A stretch of 64,000 nucleotides of DNA from Knoellia koreensis (GCF_013041615.1 NZ_JABEPQ010000002.1:620001-684000), one strand, 5' to 3'. Counted from the stretch's first letter, positions 17,588-26,575 are shown. The notes: generated by a model not told the origin, from the sequence alone. Translations and numbers: made by a program.

Positions 17588-19315
17588 ATGCAACAGATGC
17601 CCTTTGCCGACCCGGGCCGCCCGGACACCCGAAGCGTCCCCCGGTTCATGCTCTGGATCGCGGGGCAGCAGTGGCGCAGCCAGACGCTCGGGATGATCGC
17701 CGGCGCGGCCTGGATGCTCGCGATCGCGCTCATCCCGGCGGCCGTCGGCAAGGGCGTGGACGAGGGCATCGTCCCCGGCAACCCGCGGGGGCTGTTCACG
17801 TGGGCGGCCGTGCTGCTCGGCCTCGGCGCGATCTGCGCCGGAACCGCTGCCATCCGCCACTACTTCGCCGTCTCCAACTGGCTCTACGCGTCCTACCGCG
17901 GCGCCCAGCTCGTGGCCGAGAGCAGCGAGAAGGCCGGCCCCGCCGTCACCCGCACGATCCCCTCGGGCGAGGTGGTCGCGGTCTTCGCCAACGACGTCAT
18001 GCGTCTCGGGGGCCTGTACGACGTCATGGGGCGGCTCACGGGGGCTGTGGTCAGCTACGTCGCAGTCGGCATCATCCTGCTCACGGCGTCACCGGCGCTG
18101 GGCTGGCTGGTGCTGCTCGGCGGCCCGGTCATGCTCGCGAGCCTGACCCTCATCGTGCGCCCGCTCCAGCGACGCCAGGCCCGCCAGCGCGAGGAGGCCG
18201 GGCGGCTGACCACGCTCGGGGCGGACACCGTCGCGGGTCTGCGGGTGCTGCGTGGCATCGGCGGCGAGCAGACGTTCCTGCGTCGCTACGAGGCGCAGTC
18301 GGCCCGGGTGCGTGAGCGCGGGTTCCGGGTGGCGGGCATCCAGGCGGCGCTGGACTCGGCGCAGGTGCTGATCCCGGGCGTCTTCGTCGTGCTCGTCACC
18401 TGGCTCGGTGCGCGGCAGGCGGTGGACGGCACCATCACGGCCGGCCAGCTCGTGGCGTTCTATGGCTACACCGCCTTCCTCACCATGCCGCTGCAGACGG
18501 CCGTCGAGGTCGTGGACCGCGCGGTGCGCGCGCACATCGCGGCGGGAAAGATGTTGCGGGTCATGGCAATTCGCCCCGACCACGACCCTGACGCCGCTCC
18601 GCGGGCGCCCCTTCCCGACCCGGCATCCGACCTCGTCGACCCGATCTCCGGCACAGTCGCTCGCGGTGGCCGGCTCACCGCGATCGTGTCGGCCCGGCCG
18701 GAGGAGTCGGCCGCGGTGGCCGACCGCATGGGACGCCACGGTCCGGGGCCACACCAGACCACCTGGGGTGGGGTGCGGCTCGACGACCTGGGCATCGCCG
18801 ACGTCCGACGCAGCATCGTGGTCAGCGAGCCCGACCCGCGGTTGTTCACCGGGGTGCTGCGCGACCAGCTGCTCGGTGCGCATGCAGGTGCAGGGACCTC
18901 CGACGCTGCCGTCCTCGAGACCATCGAGACGGCCAGCGCGGCGGACGTGCTGGACGCGATTCCCGAGGGCCTCGACGGCACGGTCGAGGAGCGTGGGCGG
19001 TCCTACTCCGGTGGCCAGCGGCAGCGTCTCGCGCTGGCCCGCGCGCTGCTCACCGACGCGCCGGTCCTCGTCCTCGTCGAACCCACCAGCGCCGTCGACG
19101 CCCACACCGAGGCCCGCATCGCCGAGCGCCTCGCGACCCACCGCCGCGGCCGCACCACGGTCGTGACGACCGTCAGCCCGCTGCTCCTAAGCCAGGCCGA
19201 CGAGGTCGTGCTGCTCGAGGACGGCCTCGCCACCCGCTCGGGCACCCACCACGACCTCCTGGCCGACCCGGCATACCGACACGTCGTGCTCCGCGGTGAG
19301 GATGAGGACCAGTGA
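17588..19315 (+). CDS. ABC exporter half, degenerate nucleotide-binding domain (no Walker A)
   Basis: 575 residues: six membrane helices (about 18-300), then a nucleotide-binding domain. The ATPase half keeps the signature YSGGQRQR (473-480), but the Walker A position is VSARPEESAAVADRMG (367-382) with no GxxGxGKS. Walker B is VLVLVEPTS, with Glu498 kept and the preceding Asp replaced by Val. The Q-loop Gln is absent (VVSEPDPRLF), and the switch His is missing (VVTTVSP). It can therefore donate only its signature loop to an ATP site. Its stop overlaps the start of the partner gene (GTGA), so the two are coupled. The cargo is unknown. Confidence 0.88.
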   Translation: MQQMPFADPGRPDTRSVPRFMLWIAGQQWRSQTLGMIAGAAWMLAIALIPAAVGKGVDEGIVPGNPRGLFTWAAVLLGLGAICAGTAAIRHYFAVSNWLYASYRGAQLVAESSEKAGPAVTRTIPSGEVVAVFANDVMRLGGLYDVMGRLTGAVVSYVAVGIILLTASPALGWLVLLGGPVMLASLTLIVRPLQRRQARQREEAGRLTTLGADTVAGLRVLRGIGGEQTFLRRYEAQSARVRERGFRVAGIQAALDSAQVLIPGVFVVLVTWLGARQAVDGTITAGQLVAFYGYTAFLTMPLQTAVEVVDRAVRAHIAAGKMLRVMAIRPDHDPDAAPRAPLPDPASDLVDPISGTVARGGRLTAIVSARPEESAAVADRMGRHGPGPHQTTWGGVRLDDLGIADVRRSIVVSEPDPRLFTGVLRDQLLGAHAGAGTSDAAVLETIETASAADVLDAIPEGLDGTVEERGRSYSGGQRQRLALARALLTDAPVLVLVEPTSAVDAHTEARIAERLATHRRGRTTVVTTVSPLLLSQADEVVLLEDGLATRSGTHHDLLADPAYRHVVLRGEDEDQ

Positions 19316-21099
19316 TCACCGACCACGCCCGCCGGACCCTGCCGATCGCCGACATGCGCACGGTCGGGGCGCAGACCCGCACCCTCGTGCGCGAGCACCG
19401 TGGCCTCGTGAGCTGGGTCCTCGGGTTGCACGCGCTGGCCGCGCTCGCCGCCCTGGCCGGGCCGTGGCTCGTCGGCCGGCTCGTCGACGTCGTCAGCGGG
19501 AGCCGGGACACCGGCTCGGTCGACCGGATCGCCCTCGGCCTCGCGGGCGCGATCGTCGTCCAGACCGCCCTGACGTGGGGCGCCCGCCGCATGTCGTTCA
19601 TCCTCGGCGAGACGGTGTTCGCGCAGCTGCGCGAACAGTTCGTCGGGCGAGCGGTCAACCTGCCGCTGTCGACCGTCGAGCGCGCCGGCACCGGCGACCT
19701 GGTCGCCCGCACCACCAATGACGTCGAGGCGCTGTCGCACGTCGTGCGGTTCGGCATCCCGTCGCTGTTCGTGGCGGCGATGACGGTGCTCATGACGATC
19801 GTCGCGGCCCTGCTCACGTCGCCGTTGGCGACGCTGCCGATCCTGCTCGGGGTGCCGTTCTACTGGTTCTCGACCCGTCGCTACCTCAGGTATGCCGCGG
19901 ACGGTTACCTCTGGGAGCGCGCGACCTACGCCCAGCTCAACGGTGTCATCGCCGAGACGGTCGACGGTGCGCGCACCGTGGACGCGCTGTCGCTGACGGG
20001 CATGCGGCGCAAGGAGTTTCGCAAGGCGCTGCACGAGTGCTACCGCGCGGAGCGGTACACCCTCGGGCTGCGGCTGCACTGGTTCCCCTCGGTCGTCTTC
20101 GGCTACTACGTGCCCACCGCCGGAGCGATCGTGTGGGGTGGCTGGCTTGCGATCAACGGCCACATCACGGCCGGCGCGGCGACCGCGGTCACGCTCTACA
20201 TCCAGCAGATGACGAACCCGCTCGACGAGGTGCTGAGCTGGCTCGACGAGATCCAGGTCGGTGCCACGTCGCTGGCCCGCGTCATCGGCGTCGGCGACGT
20301 GCCGCCGGACCGGCGTGCCACGGGCGAGCACCCCGACGGGTCCGAGCTGGTCGTCGACGACGTCCGCTACGCCTACCGCCTCGGTCACGACGTCCTGCGT
20401 GGGGTTTCGCTGGACCTCCAGCCGGGCGAGCGCCTCGCCATCGTCGGTCCGTCCGGTGCGGGCAAGTCGACCCTCGGCCGGCTCATGGCCGGCATCGACG
20501 GCCCGCGCGAGGGACGCGTCGACGTGGGCGGGGTCCCCTTGGTGGACCTCGAGCTCGGCGAGCTGCGCGGAGAGGTCGCGCTCGTCACCCAGGAGCACCA
20601 CGTCTTCGTCGGCACGCTCGCGGACAACCTGCTGCTCGCCCGGCCGGCCGCGAGCCGCGACGACCTCGAAGCCGCGCTGGCCGCCGTGGACGCCCTCGCG
20701 TGGGCGCGGGGGCTGCCCGACGGGCTCGACACCATCGTCGGCAGCGGCGGCTACGTCCTCACCGAGGCGCAGTCGCAGCAGGTCGCGCTCGCCCGGCTCG
20801 TCCTCGCCGACCCGCACACCCTGGTGCTCGACGAAGCCACCTCGCTGCTCGACCCGCGCGCCGCGCGGCACCTCGAGCGGTCCCTGGCAGCGGTGGTCGA
20901 CGGGCGCACCGTGGTCGCGATCGCCCACCGCCTGCACACCGCCCACGACGCCGACCGGGTGGCCGTCGTCGAGGACGGACAGGTCAGCGAGATCGGCACC
21001 CACGACGAGCTGGTCGCCGCAGACGGCGCGTATGCCGCGTTGTGGGCCTCCTGGCGCGACGAACCCTCGCGCGACACGGCGTCGGCCACCGAAGGCTGA
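19312..21099 (+). CDS. ABC exporter half, catalytically intact Walker A/B but degenerate signature
   Basis: 595 residues: six membrane helices, then a nucleotide-binding domain with Walker A GPSGAGKST (379-387), Q-loop VTQEHHVF, Walker B LVLDEATS (Asp507, Glu508) and switch His539 in AIAHRL. The signature that should read LSGGQ is LTEAQSQQ (483-490). Together with the upstream half this gives one complete ATP site (this Walker A with the partner signature) and one dead site. GTG 19312 overlaps the upstream stop. It is followed by 242 bp containing two strong hairpins and a convergent gene. Confidence 0.9.
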   Translation: MITDHARRTLPIADMRTVGAQTRTLVREHRGLVSWVLGLHALAALAALAGPWLVGRLVDVVSGSRDTGSVDRIALGLAGAIVVQTALTWGARRMSFILGETVFAQLREQFVGRAVNLPLSTVERAGTGDLVARTTNDVEALSHVVRFGIPSLFVAAMTVLMTIVAALLTSPLATLPILLGVPFYWFSTRRYLRYAADGYLWERATYAQLNGVIAETVDGARTVDALSLTGMRRKEFRKALHECYRAERYTLGLRLHWFPSVVFGYYVPTAGAIVWGGWLAINGHITAGAATAVTLYIQQMTNPLDEVLSWLDEIQVGATSLARVIGVGDVPPDRRATGEHPDGSELVVDDVRYAYRLGHDVLRGVSLDLQPGERLAIVGPSGAGKSTLGRLMAGIDGPREGRVDVGGVPLVDLELGELRGEVALVTQEHHVFVGTLADNLLLARPAASRDDLEAALAAVDALAWARGLPDGLDTIVGSGGYVLTEAQSQQVALARLVLADPHTLVLDEATSLLDPRAARHLERSLAAVVDGRTVVAIAHRLHTAHDADRVAVVEDGQVSEIGTHDELVAADGAYAALWASWRDEPSRDTASATEG

Positions 21100-21197
21100 C
21101 CCGCCGGCCGCGTCCCCGGTTCAGCGGCTTACCGAAAAAGTTGGGAGAAAAGTTTCAGGCGGCGCGTAACCCCCGCCATGAAGCGTCGTTGTTCCGG

Positions 21198-21244
21198 ATG
21201 GTGTGACCGGGGACCCACCCCCGGCTCGTCCCCGGTCACACCAT
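21198..21244. repeat. 17-bp perfect inverted repeat in convergent intergenic region
   Basis: Arms ATGGTGTGACCGGGGAC (21198-21214) and its exact complement (21228-21244) flank a C-rich 13-base loop. It lies between the ABC exporter genes and the convergent choD-like gene, 9 bp before a second hairpin. An A-rich stretch with two AAAAGTT copies precedes it (about 21134-21157). It may be half of a small structured RNA whose terminator is the next hairpin, or simply a second terminator. Confidence 0.6.
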
Positions 21245-21253
21245 CACAAACGC

Positions 21254-21299
21254 CAGCGGCTGGCGAGGCGCAGGGGTCCTCGCCAGCCGCTGTCTTTTG
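21254..21299 (+). terminator. Rho-independent terminator
   Basis: A 15-bp perfect stem (CAGCGGCTGGCGAGG at 21254-21268 with its complement at 21278-21292), a 9-base loop and a following tcttttgt tract. It is oriented to stop plus-strand transcription from the ABC exporter operon before the convergent oxidoreductase gene. On the minus strand there is no T-run, so it would be weaker there. Confidence 0.75.
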
Positions 21300-21341
21300 T
21301 CCTCGCGCCGTCGCGGCTGCTCCTCGGTGCCGACCCGGCAC

Positions 21342-23033
21342 TCAGGCGGTCACGGCCCCGAAGCGTTGCACGACCGGCATACCCGCCGGCACCGGCTCGA
21401 GCCGCGCGTAGGCCTCGCCCTGCGCGGGTCGCCCATCGACATCGCCGCGGTTCGGCCAGAGCGACATCGCCCGCTCGGCCTGGGCGGTGATGGTCAGCGA
21501 GGGGTTGACGCCGAGGTTGGCCGACACGGCCGAGCCGTCGACGACGTGCAGGTCGGGGTAGCCCCAGACCCGGTGGTAGGGGTCGACCACGCCGCGCGAC
21601 GGGTCCGCGCCAATGACGACACCGCCGAGGAAGTGCGCGGTGAGCGGGATGTTCGCGATCTCGCCCAGCGACCCGCCGGGGAACGCCCGCAGCCCGGTCG
21701 CCTCACCGAGCCGGCGCGCGATCGCCTTCATCGCCTCCTGCCCGGCCGGGATGTACGCCGGGTTCGGCTCGCCGTGCCCCTGGCGCGAGGTGAGCGAGCG
21801 CCCGCCGAAGCGTCCGCGCCGGCCTCGCACCTGCAGCGAGTTGTCGCGGCTCTGCATCACCAGCCCGATGATGGTGCGCTCGCTCCACCTGTACTGCGAC
21901 AGCGACCGGACGAAGACCAGCGGGTGCCTGGCCGCCTCGACGACGAACTGCACGGGCCTCGGCAGTCGCCCGCCCGGCACGAGGATCGTGGCGAGCGCAC
22001 CCATCGCGTTCGAGCCCTTGCCGTACCGCACGTTCTCGACGTGGGTGTCCTCGTCGGGGTGGAACGAGGAGGTGATGGCCACACCGTGGGAGAGGTCGAC
22101 GTTGCTCGGCACGCGTTCGACCATCGACCCGCCGAGCGCCTCGGAGTTGGTGCGGGTCAGCCGCCCCAGCGTCGCCGACAGCCGCGGCAGCACCCCCTCG
22201 TCGCGCATCGCGTGGAGCAGCTTCTGGGTGCCCCAGGTGCCGGCGGCGAAGACGACCTGCTCCGCGCTGACGGTATGCCGGTCACGCCGGACCCAGGCGC
22301 CCGTCGCCTCGTGCGTCACGGCATACCCGCCGCCCGGTCGCGGCTCGACCCGCACCACGGTCCGCATCGGCTGGATGGTGACGCCGAGCTTCTCGGCGAG
22401 GGCGAGGTAGTTCTTGACGAGGGTGTTCTTGGCACCGACCCGGCACCCGACCATGCAGTTGCCGCACTGGGTGCAGCCCGTGCGTTCTGGCCCCGCTCCG
22501 CCGAAGTACGGGTCGGGGACACGGCGCCCGGGCATGCCGTAGAAGACACCGGTGGGCGTCTTGCGGAACGTGTCACCGACGCCCATGTCGTGGGCCGCCG
22601 CCCGCATGACGTCCTCGACGACGCCTTCGCACGGGTTCTCGACGACCCCGAGCATGCGGCTCGCCGTCTCGTAGTGGGGCGCCAGCTCCGCCTGCCAGTC
22701 GGTGATGTCGGCCCACTGCCGGTCACGGAAGAACGGCTCGGGCGGCACGTAGAGGGTGTTCGCGTAGTTGAGGGACCCGCCTCCGACTCCCGCCCCGGCG
22801 AGGATCATGACGTCCGGCAGCTTGTGCACCCGCTGCACCCCGAAGCAGCCGAGCCGCGGCGCCCACAGGTAGTTGCGCACGTCCCACGACGTCTTGGCGA
22901 AGTCCTCGTCGGCGAACCGGCGGCCGGACTCGACGACGTGGACGCGGTAGCCCTTCTCGGCCAGCCGCAGCGCCGCGACCGAGCCACCGAACCCCGACCC
23001 GATGACCAGGACGTCGTGGTCGAACGCGCTCAT
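21342..23033 (-). CDS. choD: GMC-family FAD oxidoreductase (ChoD-like cholesterol oxidase family)
   Basis: 563 residues. The FAD-binding Rossmann motif VIGSGFGGSVAALRLAEKG is at about 10-28, and AGAGVGGGSLNYANTL follows near 83-98. The cysteine cluster CTQCGNCMVGC is near 185-195, a pattern seen in mycobacterial ChoD. The C-terminal ITAQAERA region is the usual GMC end. The family oxidises alcohols or sterols; true cholesterol activity cannot be read from sequence. ATG 23033 overlaps the preceding stop (ATGA), coupling it to the aldehyde dehydrogenase. Nearby guaB, guaB3 and guaA reproduce a known actinobacterial gene neighbourhood. Confidence 0.82.
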   Translation of the reverse strand: MSAFDHDVLVIGSGFGGSVAALRLAEKGYRVHVVESGRRFADEDFAKTSWDVRNYLWAPRLGCFGVQRVHKLPDVMILAGAGVGGGSLNYANTLYVPPEPFFRDRQWADITDWQAELAPHYETASRMLGVVENPCEGVVEDVMRAAAHDMGVGDTFRKTPTGVFYGMPGRRVPDPYFGGAGPERTGCTQCGNCMVGCRVGAKNTLVKNYLALAEKLGVTIQPMRTVVRVEPRPGGGYAVTHEATGAWVRRDRHTVSAEQVVFAAGTWGTQKLLHAMRDEGVLPRLSATLGRLTRTNSEALGGSMVERVPSNVDLSHGVAITSSFHPDEDTHVENVRYGKGSNAMGALATILVPGGRLPRPVQFVVEAARHPLVFVRSLSQYRWSERTIIGLVMQSRDNSLQVRGRRGRFGGRSLTSRQGHGEPNPAYIPAGQEAMKAIARRLGEATGLRAFPGGSLGEIANIPLTAHFLGGVVIGADPSRGVVDPYHRVWGYPDLHVVDGSAVSANLGVNPSLTITAQAERAMSLWPNRGDVDGRPAQGEAYARLEPVPAGMPVVQRFGAVTA

Positions 23034-24622
23034 CGGCGACCGAGCGACTTCAGCGCACGCAGCGCACCGGTCATCACGCGGGCGTAGGTCTGCTGGTCCA
23101 TGCCGAACGACGGGGCGATCGGCACGACGTACTGCGCTGTGACGTTCTGCGACTCGGTGTACTTGAGGATGCCTTCCGAGCCGTGTCGCCGCCCGACGCC
23201 CGACGCCTTCATCCCACCCATGGGGGCGGCCACGCTCCCCCACGCCGCGGCATACGCCTCGTTGACGTTGACCGTGCCAGCCTGGATGGCGGTGGCGATG
23301 CGGCGCCCACGCGCGACATCGCGGGTCCAGACGGAGGCGTTGAGGCCGTAGTCGGTGTCGTTGGCGAAGCGGATGGCCTCGTCGTCGGTGTGCACCCGGT
23401 AGATCGACACGACCGGCCCGAACGTCTCGTCGTCGCGCAGGTCCATCGCCGCCGTGACGCCCTCCAGCACGGTCGGCTCGTAGAAGTAGGGGCCGAGGTC
23501 CGGGCGCGGCCGGCCACCGGTGAGCACGCGAGCGCCCTTGGCGCGGGCGTCGTCGACGTGGGCGGTGACTCGGTCGAGCTGCGGCTTCCCGACGAGTGAG
23601 CCCATGTCGGGCCCGAAGGTCAGGTCGGCGGACAGGCGCATCGCCCGCACCGCCTCGACGAACCGGCGGGTGAACTCGTCGGCCACCCGGTCGTGCACGA
23701 GCAGCCGCTCGATCGAGATGCACAGCTGCCCGGCCGAGGAGAAGCACGCCCGCACGGCACCCTCGACCGCCTTGTCGAGATCGGCGTCCTCGGCGACGTA
23801 CATCGCGTTCTTGCCGCCCAGCTCGAGCGAGTAGCCCACGAGGCGCGGGGCGACGGACGCGGCCACCGACCGCCCGGTCGCGGTCGAGCCGGTGTAGCAG
23901 ACGTAGTCGGTGAGGTCGACGACCGCCTGCCCCACCGTCGGGCCGTCACCGAGCACGACCTGGAGCACCGACTCGGGCAGCCCCGCCTCGGTGAGCAGCT
24001 CGACCGCCATGAGGGCCGTCAGCGACGACTGGAGGTCGGGACGCAGCACCACCGCGTTGCCGGCCATGAGCGCGGGGATCGCGTCGGTGATTGCCAGGCT
24101 GAGCGGGTAGTTCCACGGGCTGACGATGCCGACGACCCCGCGCGGGTGGTGGTACTCGGTGCTCTGCGTGAGGACGGGGAAGAGCCCCGCCCTGCGGCGG
24201 GGACGCAGGTATGCCGCCGCGGAGCGGGCATAGTGCCGCGCCACGATGGCGACGTCGGCGACCTCTTCGAACGCCTGGGCCCGGGTCTTGCCCGACTCCA
24301 GCTGGACGAGGTCGAGCAGCTGCACCTGCCGCTGGAGGACGAGGTCGTGGTAGCGCAGGAAGATGCGCTCGCGCAGCTCCATCGGCGTGCGCGACCACGC
24401 CCGCTGGGCGGCACGGGCGGCGTCAACGGCGACCGCGACGTCCTCGCGGGTCGACAACGGCAGCGTCGCGAGGGGTGCGCCCGTGAGCGGAGTGGAGCTC
24501 CGGTGCTGCTCGGCCCGCGGCGCGCTCACGACGCGGCGGGCGAGGCGGCGCACCGTCCCCGGGTCCACGGCATACGTGGCGGTCGGGTCGGTCTCGGGAT
24601 CGGCGATGGTCTCCGGAGCCAT
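23030..24622 (-). CDS. gabD2: Succinate-semialdehyde dehydrogenase-type aldehyde dehydrogenase
   Basis: 530 residues, NAD(P)-dependent aldehyde dehydrogenase. The catalytic Glu is in LELGGKN, the nucleophile Cys in SSAGQLCIS, and the C-terminal MGGMKASGVGRRHG is typical of the GabD2 group. It oxidises semialdehydes such as succinate semialdehyde to acids; substrate specificity is inferred from family resemblance. The stop overlaps the start of the choD-like gene, so one transcript likely carries both. A 13-bp palindrome lies 30 to 42 bp upstream of its start. Confidence 0.82.
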   Translation of the reverse strand: MAPETIADPETDPTATYAVDPGTVRRLARRVVSAPRAEQHRSSTPLTGAPLATLPLSTREDVAVAVDAARAAQRAWSRTPMELRERIFLRYHDLVLQRQVQLLDLVQLESGKTRAQAFEEVADVAIVARHYARSAAAYLRPRRRAGLFPVLTQSTEYHHPRGVVGIVSPWNYPLSLAITDAIPALMAGNAVVLRPDLQSSLTALMAVELLTEAGLPESVLQVVLGDGPTVGQAVVDLTDYVCYTGSTATGRSVAASVAPRLVGYSLELGGKNAMYVAEDADLDKAVEGAVRACFSSAGQLCISIERLLVHDRVADEFTRRFVEAVRAMRLSADLTFGPDMGSLVGKPQLDRVTAHVDDARAKGARVLTGGRPRPDLGPYFYEPTVLEGVTAAMDLRDDETFGPVVSIYRVHTDDEAIRFANDTDYGLNASVWTRDVARGRRIATAIQAGTVNVNEAYAAAWGSVAAPMGGMKASGVGRRHGSEGILKYTESQNVTAQYVVPIAPSFGMDQQTYARVMTGALRALKSLGRR

Positions 24623-24651
24623 GGACCAACACTAGGCGCCGACCCAAATCC

Positions 24652-24664
24652 TTACCAGAGGTAA
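24652..24664. promoter_or_regulatory. Palindrome TTACC-AGA-GGTAA, candidate operator
   Basis: A perfect 5-3-5 palindrome within the 89-bp divergent gap between gabD2 (start 24622) and the exported protein gene at 24712. Its position in an A/T-richer patch suggests a repressor site for one or both genes. No regulator gene is adjacent, so its owner is unknown. Confidence 0.35.
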
Positions 24665-24711
24665 CTTAGGCGACCCGCGCCACATCACCTCGTGCCGCGC
24701 CACACTGGGGT

Positions 24712-25176
24712 ATGCCGCGTGCGCGCCTGGTGTGGGGGACGGCCCTGGTTGCCGTCGTGGTCGCCGTTGCGGTTGGGGTGTTCCTCGTGGTGCGGCCGAC
24801 GGCGGATGTGGCCGATCCCGGACCGAGCGCGACTCCCGAGCAGGTGGTTCGCGCCTACGTCGATGCGGTCAACGCGCGTGACTTCGCCACCGCCAACCGG
24901 ATCGCCGGGGTCGAGCACATGCGATACAGCCGGTTCGACCGGGCCGGGCGGTTCGACGACCTGACGATCACGGGGGCGGACCGCATCACGCGGGCGTCCG
25001 ACGGCTCCCGAAGCTCCGGTGACGACTACGCCCAGGCCTGGCACGTGCGGTTCACCGCGCGGCAGTCGGGCCACGACATCTCGATGGGTCCCGAGGGCAC
25101 GATCCAGTGGGGCTACGTCGTCGTGCGCAACTCAGGCGCCCAGCCTTGGCGCATCATCGACGCCGGCCACGCCTGA
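24712..25176 (+). CDS. Exported or membrane-anchored protein of unknown function
   Basis: 154 residues: one N-terminal membrane helix or signal (about 5-27) followed by a soluble domain. PEQVVRAYVDAVNARDFATA (about 42-61) is the helical start of an NTF2/SnoaL-like fold, as in many actinobacterial Mce-associated or lumazine-type exported proteins. No catalytic residues are recognisable. The ATG start is embedded in a GTATGCC motif copy (24710), and there is no clear ribosome-binding site. Confidence 0.65.
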   Translation: MPRARLVWGTALVAVVVAVAVGVFLVVRPTADVADPGPSATPEQVVRAYVDAVNARDFATANRIAGVEHMRYSRFDRAGRFDDLTITGADRITRASDGSRSSGDDYAQAWHVRFTARQSGHDISMGPEGTIQWGYVVVRNSGAQPWRIIDAGHA

Positions 25177-25226
25177 CGCTTGATCTCTGGCAGCCCAGTA
25201 CTGCCCCTGGCCCGGCTCAGCCGGGC

Positions 25227-26348
25227 TCAGCTCTGCGCGTAGGGGGCGACGACGACCTCGACCCGCTGGAACTCCTTGAGGTCGGAGTAGCCGGTCGTCG
25301 CCATGGCCCGTCGCAGCGCGCCGACGAGGTTCGTCGTGCCGTCGGCCAGGCGACCCGGCCCGAAGAGGATCTGCTCGAGCGACGCGACCGCGCCGACCTC
25401 GACCCGCTCACCGCGCGGCAGCTCGGGGTGGTGCGCCTCGGAGCCCCAGTGCAGCCCGCGCCCGGGCGCCTCGGTGGCCCGCGCGAGCGCCGCCCCGAGC
25501 ATCACGGCGTCGGCGCCGCAGGCCACGGCCTTGACGATGTCACCGCTCGTACCCATGCCGCCGTCGGCGATGACGTGGACGTAGCGGCCACCGGACTCGT
25601 CGAGGTAGTCGCGGCGCGCGGCCGCGACGTCGGCGATGGCCGAGGCCATCGGTGCGTGGATGCCCAGGGTGCGGCGGGTCGTGTGGGCCGCGCCGCCACC
25701 GAAGCCGACGAGGACACCGGCCGCACCGGTGCGCATCAGGTGCAGCGCCGCCGTGTAGGACGCGGCGCCACCGACGATGACCGGCACGTCGAGCTCGTAG
25801 ATGAACCGCTTGAGGTTGAGCGGCTCCGCGCGCCCCGACACGTGCTCGGCCGAGACGGTGGTGCCGCGGATGACGAAGAGGTCGACCCCGGCGTCGACGA
25901 CGGTCTTCCACAGCTGCTGGGTGCGCTGCGGGCTCAGGGCACCCGCGACCGTGACGCCGGCCTCGCGCACCTCGTGCAGCCGCTGCGCGACCAGCTCGGG
26001 CTGGATGTCCTCGGCGTAGATCTCCTGCATCCGCGCGGTCGCGGTGGCCGGGTCGAGCGTGGCGATCTCGGCCAGCAGCGGCGACGGGTCGGCATACCGC
26101 GTCCACAGTCCCTCGAGGTCGAGGACGGGCAGCCCACCGAGGCGACCGAGCGCGATCGCGGATTCCGGCGACATGACCGAGTCCATCGGTGCGGCGATGA
26201 CCGGGATGTCGAAGTGGTAGGCGTCGATCTGCCAGCCGACGGAGACCTCCTCGGGGTCGCGGGTGCGCCGCGAGGGCACGACCGCGATGTCGTCGAAGGA
26301 GTAGGCCCGTCGTCCGCGCTTGCCGCGGCCGATCTCGATCTCAGTCAC
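25227..26348 (-). CDS. guaB3: GuaB3-family IMP dehydrogenase-related protein
   Basis: 373 residues with the IMPDH (beta/alpha)8 barrel but no CBS domains. The GRGKRGRRAYSFDDIAVVPS N-terminus and APMDSVMSPE match the actinobacterial GuaB3 group. At the position of the catalytic loop (GSICTTR in GuaB) it reads GGGAAHTTRR with His222 and no Cys, so normal IMP dehydrogenase chemistry is unlikely. It ends 50 bp from the exported-protein gene and is separated from guaB by a strong hairpin, so it is probably transcribed from its own promoter. Confidence 0.88.
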   Translation of the reverse strand: MTEIEIGRGKRGRRAYSFDDIAVVPSRRTRDPEEVSVGWQIDAYHFDIPVIAAPMDSVMSPESAIALGRLGGLPVLDLEGLWTRYADPSPLLAEIATLDPATATARMQEIYAEDIQPELVAQRLHEVREAGVTVAGALSPQRTQQLWKTVVDAGVDLFVIRGTTVSAEHVSGRAEPLNLKRFIYELDVPVIVGGAASYTAALHLMRTGAAGVLVGFGGGAAHTTRRTLGIHAPMASAIADVAAARRDYLDESGGRYVHVIADGGMGTSGDIVKAVACGADAVMLGAALARATEAPGRGLHWGSEAHHPELPRGERVEVGAVASLEQILFGPGRLADGTTNLVGALRRAMATTGYSDLKEFQRVEVVVAPYAQS

Positions 26349-26379
26349 CGCGCAAGGCTATCGGCCCGCCAGGCATGAG

Positions 26380-26423
26380 GACGCCCCGCCGTCGGGTGAG
26401 GGGGCTGCCGACGGCGGGGCGTC
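26380..26423. terminator. Strong hairpin between guaB and guaB3
   Basis: A 16-bp perfect stem (GACGCCCCGCCGTCGG at 26380-26395 with its complement at 26408-26423) and a 12-base loop. It lies downstream of guaB on the minus strand and upstream of guaB3. There is no T-tract, so it may act by a non-canonical or Rho-assisted route. A smaller 7-bp stem (26558-26577) overlaps the guaB stop. I see no gene in the remaining roughly 130 bp (26424-26557), which hold one GTATGCC copy (26545). Confidence 0.6.
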
Positions 26424-26575
26424 AGGGGGCGTCGCTGCGCCATACGGCTTCAGCCGACGGTTCGTGTGGCGTCCCCTACCCGGCCATAAGACCGTGAACC
26501 GCAGGCTATGCGCGAAGGGCGCCCCAGCAACTCCGGCAGATGGCGTATGCCGCGCCGGACGGCCGGCGTCGGCCG

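Noticed and set aside
21120-21300. Assigning the double hairpin to the actinobacterial 6C RNA family
   Set aside because: Only the first loop is C-rich and the conserved layout could not be confirmed by eye.
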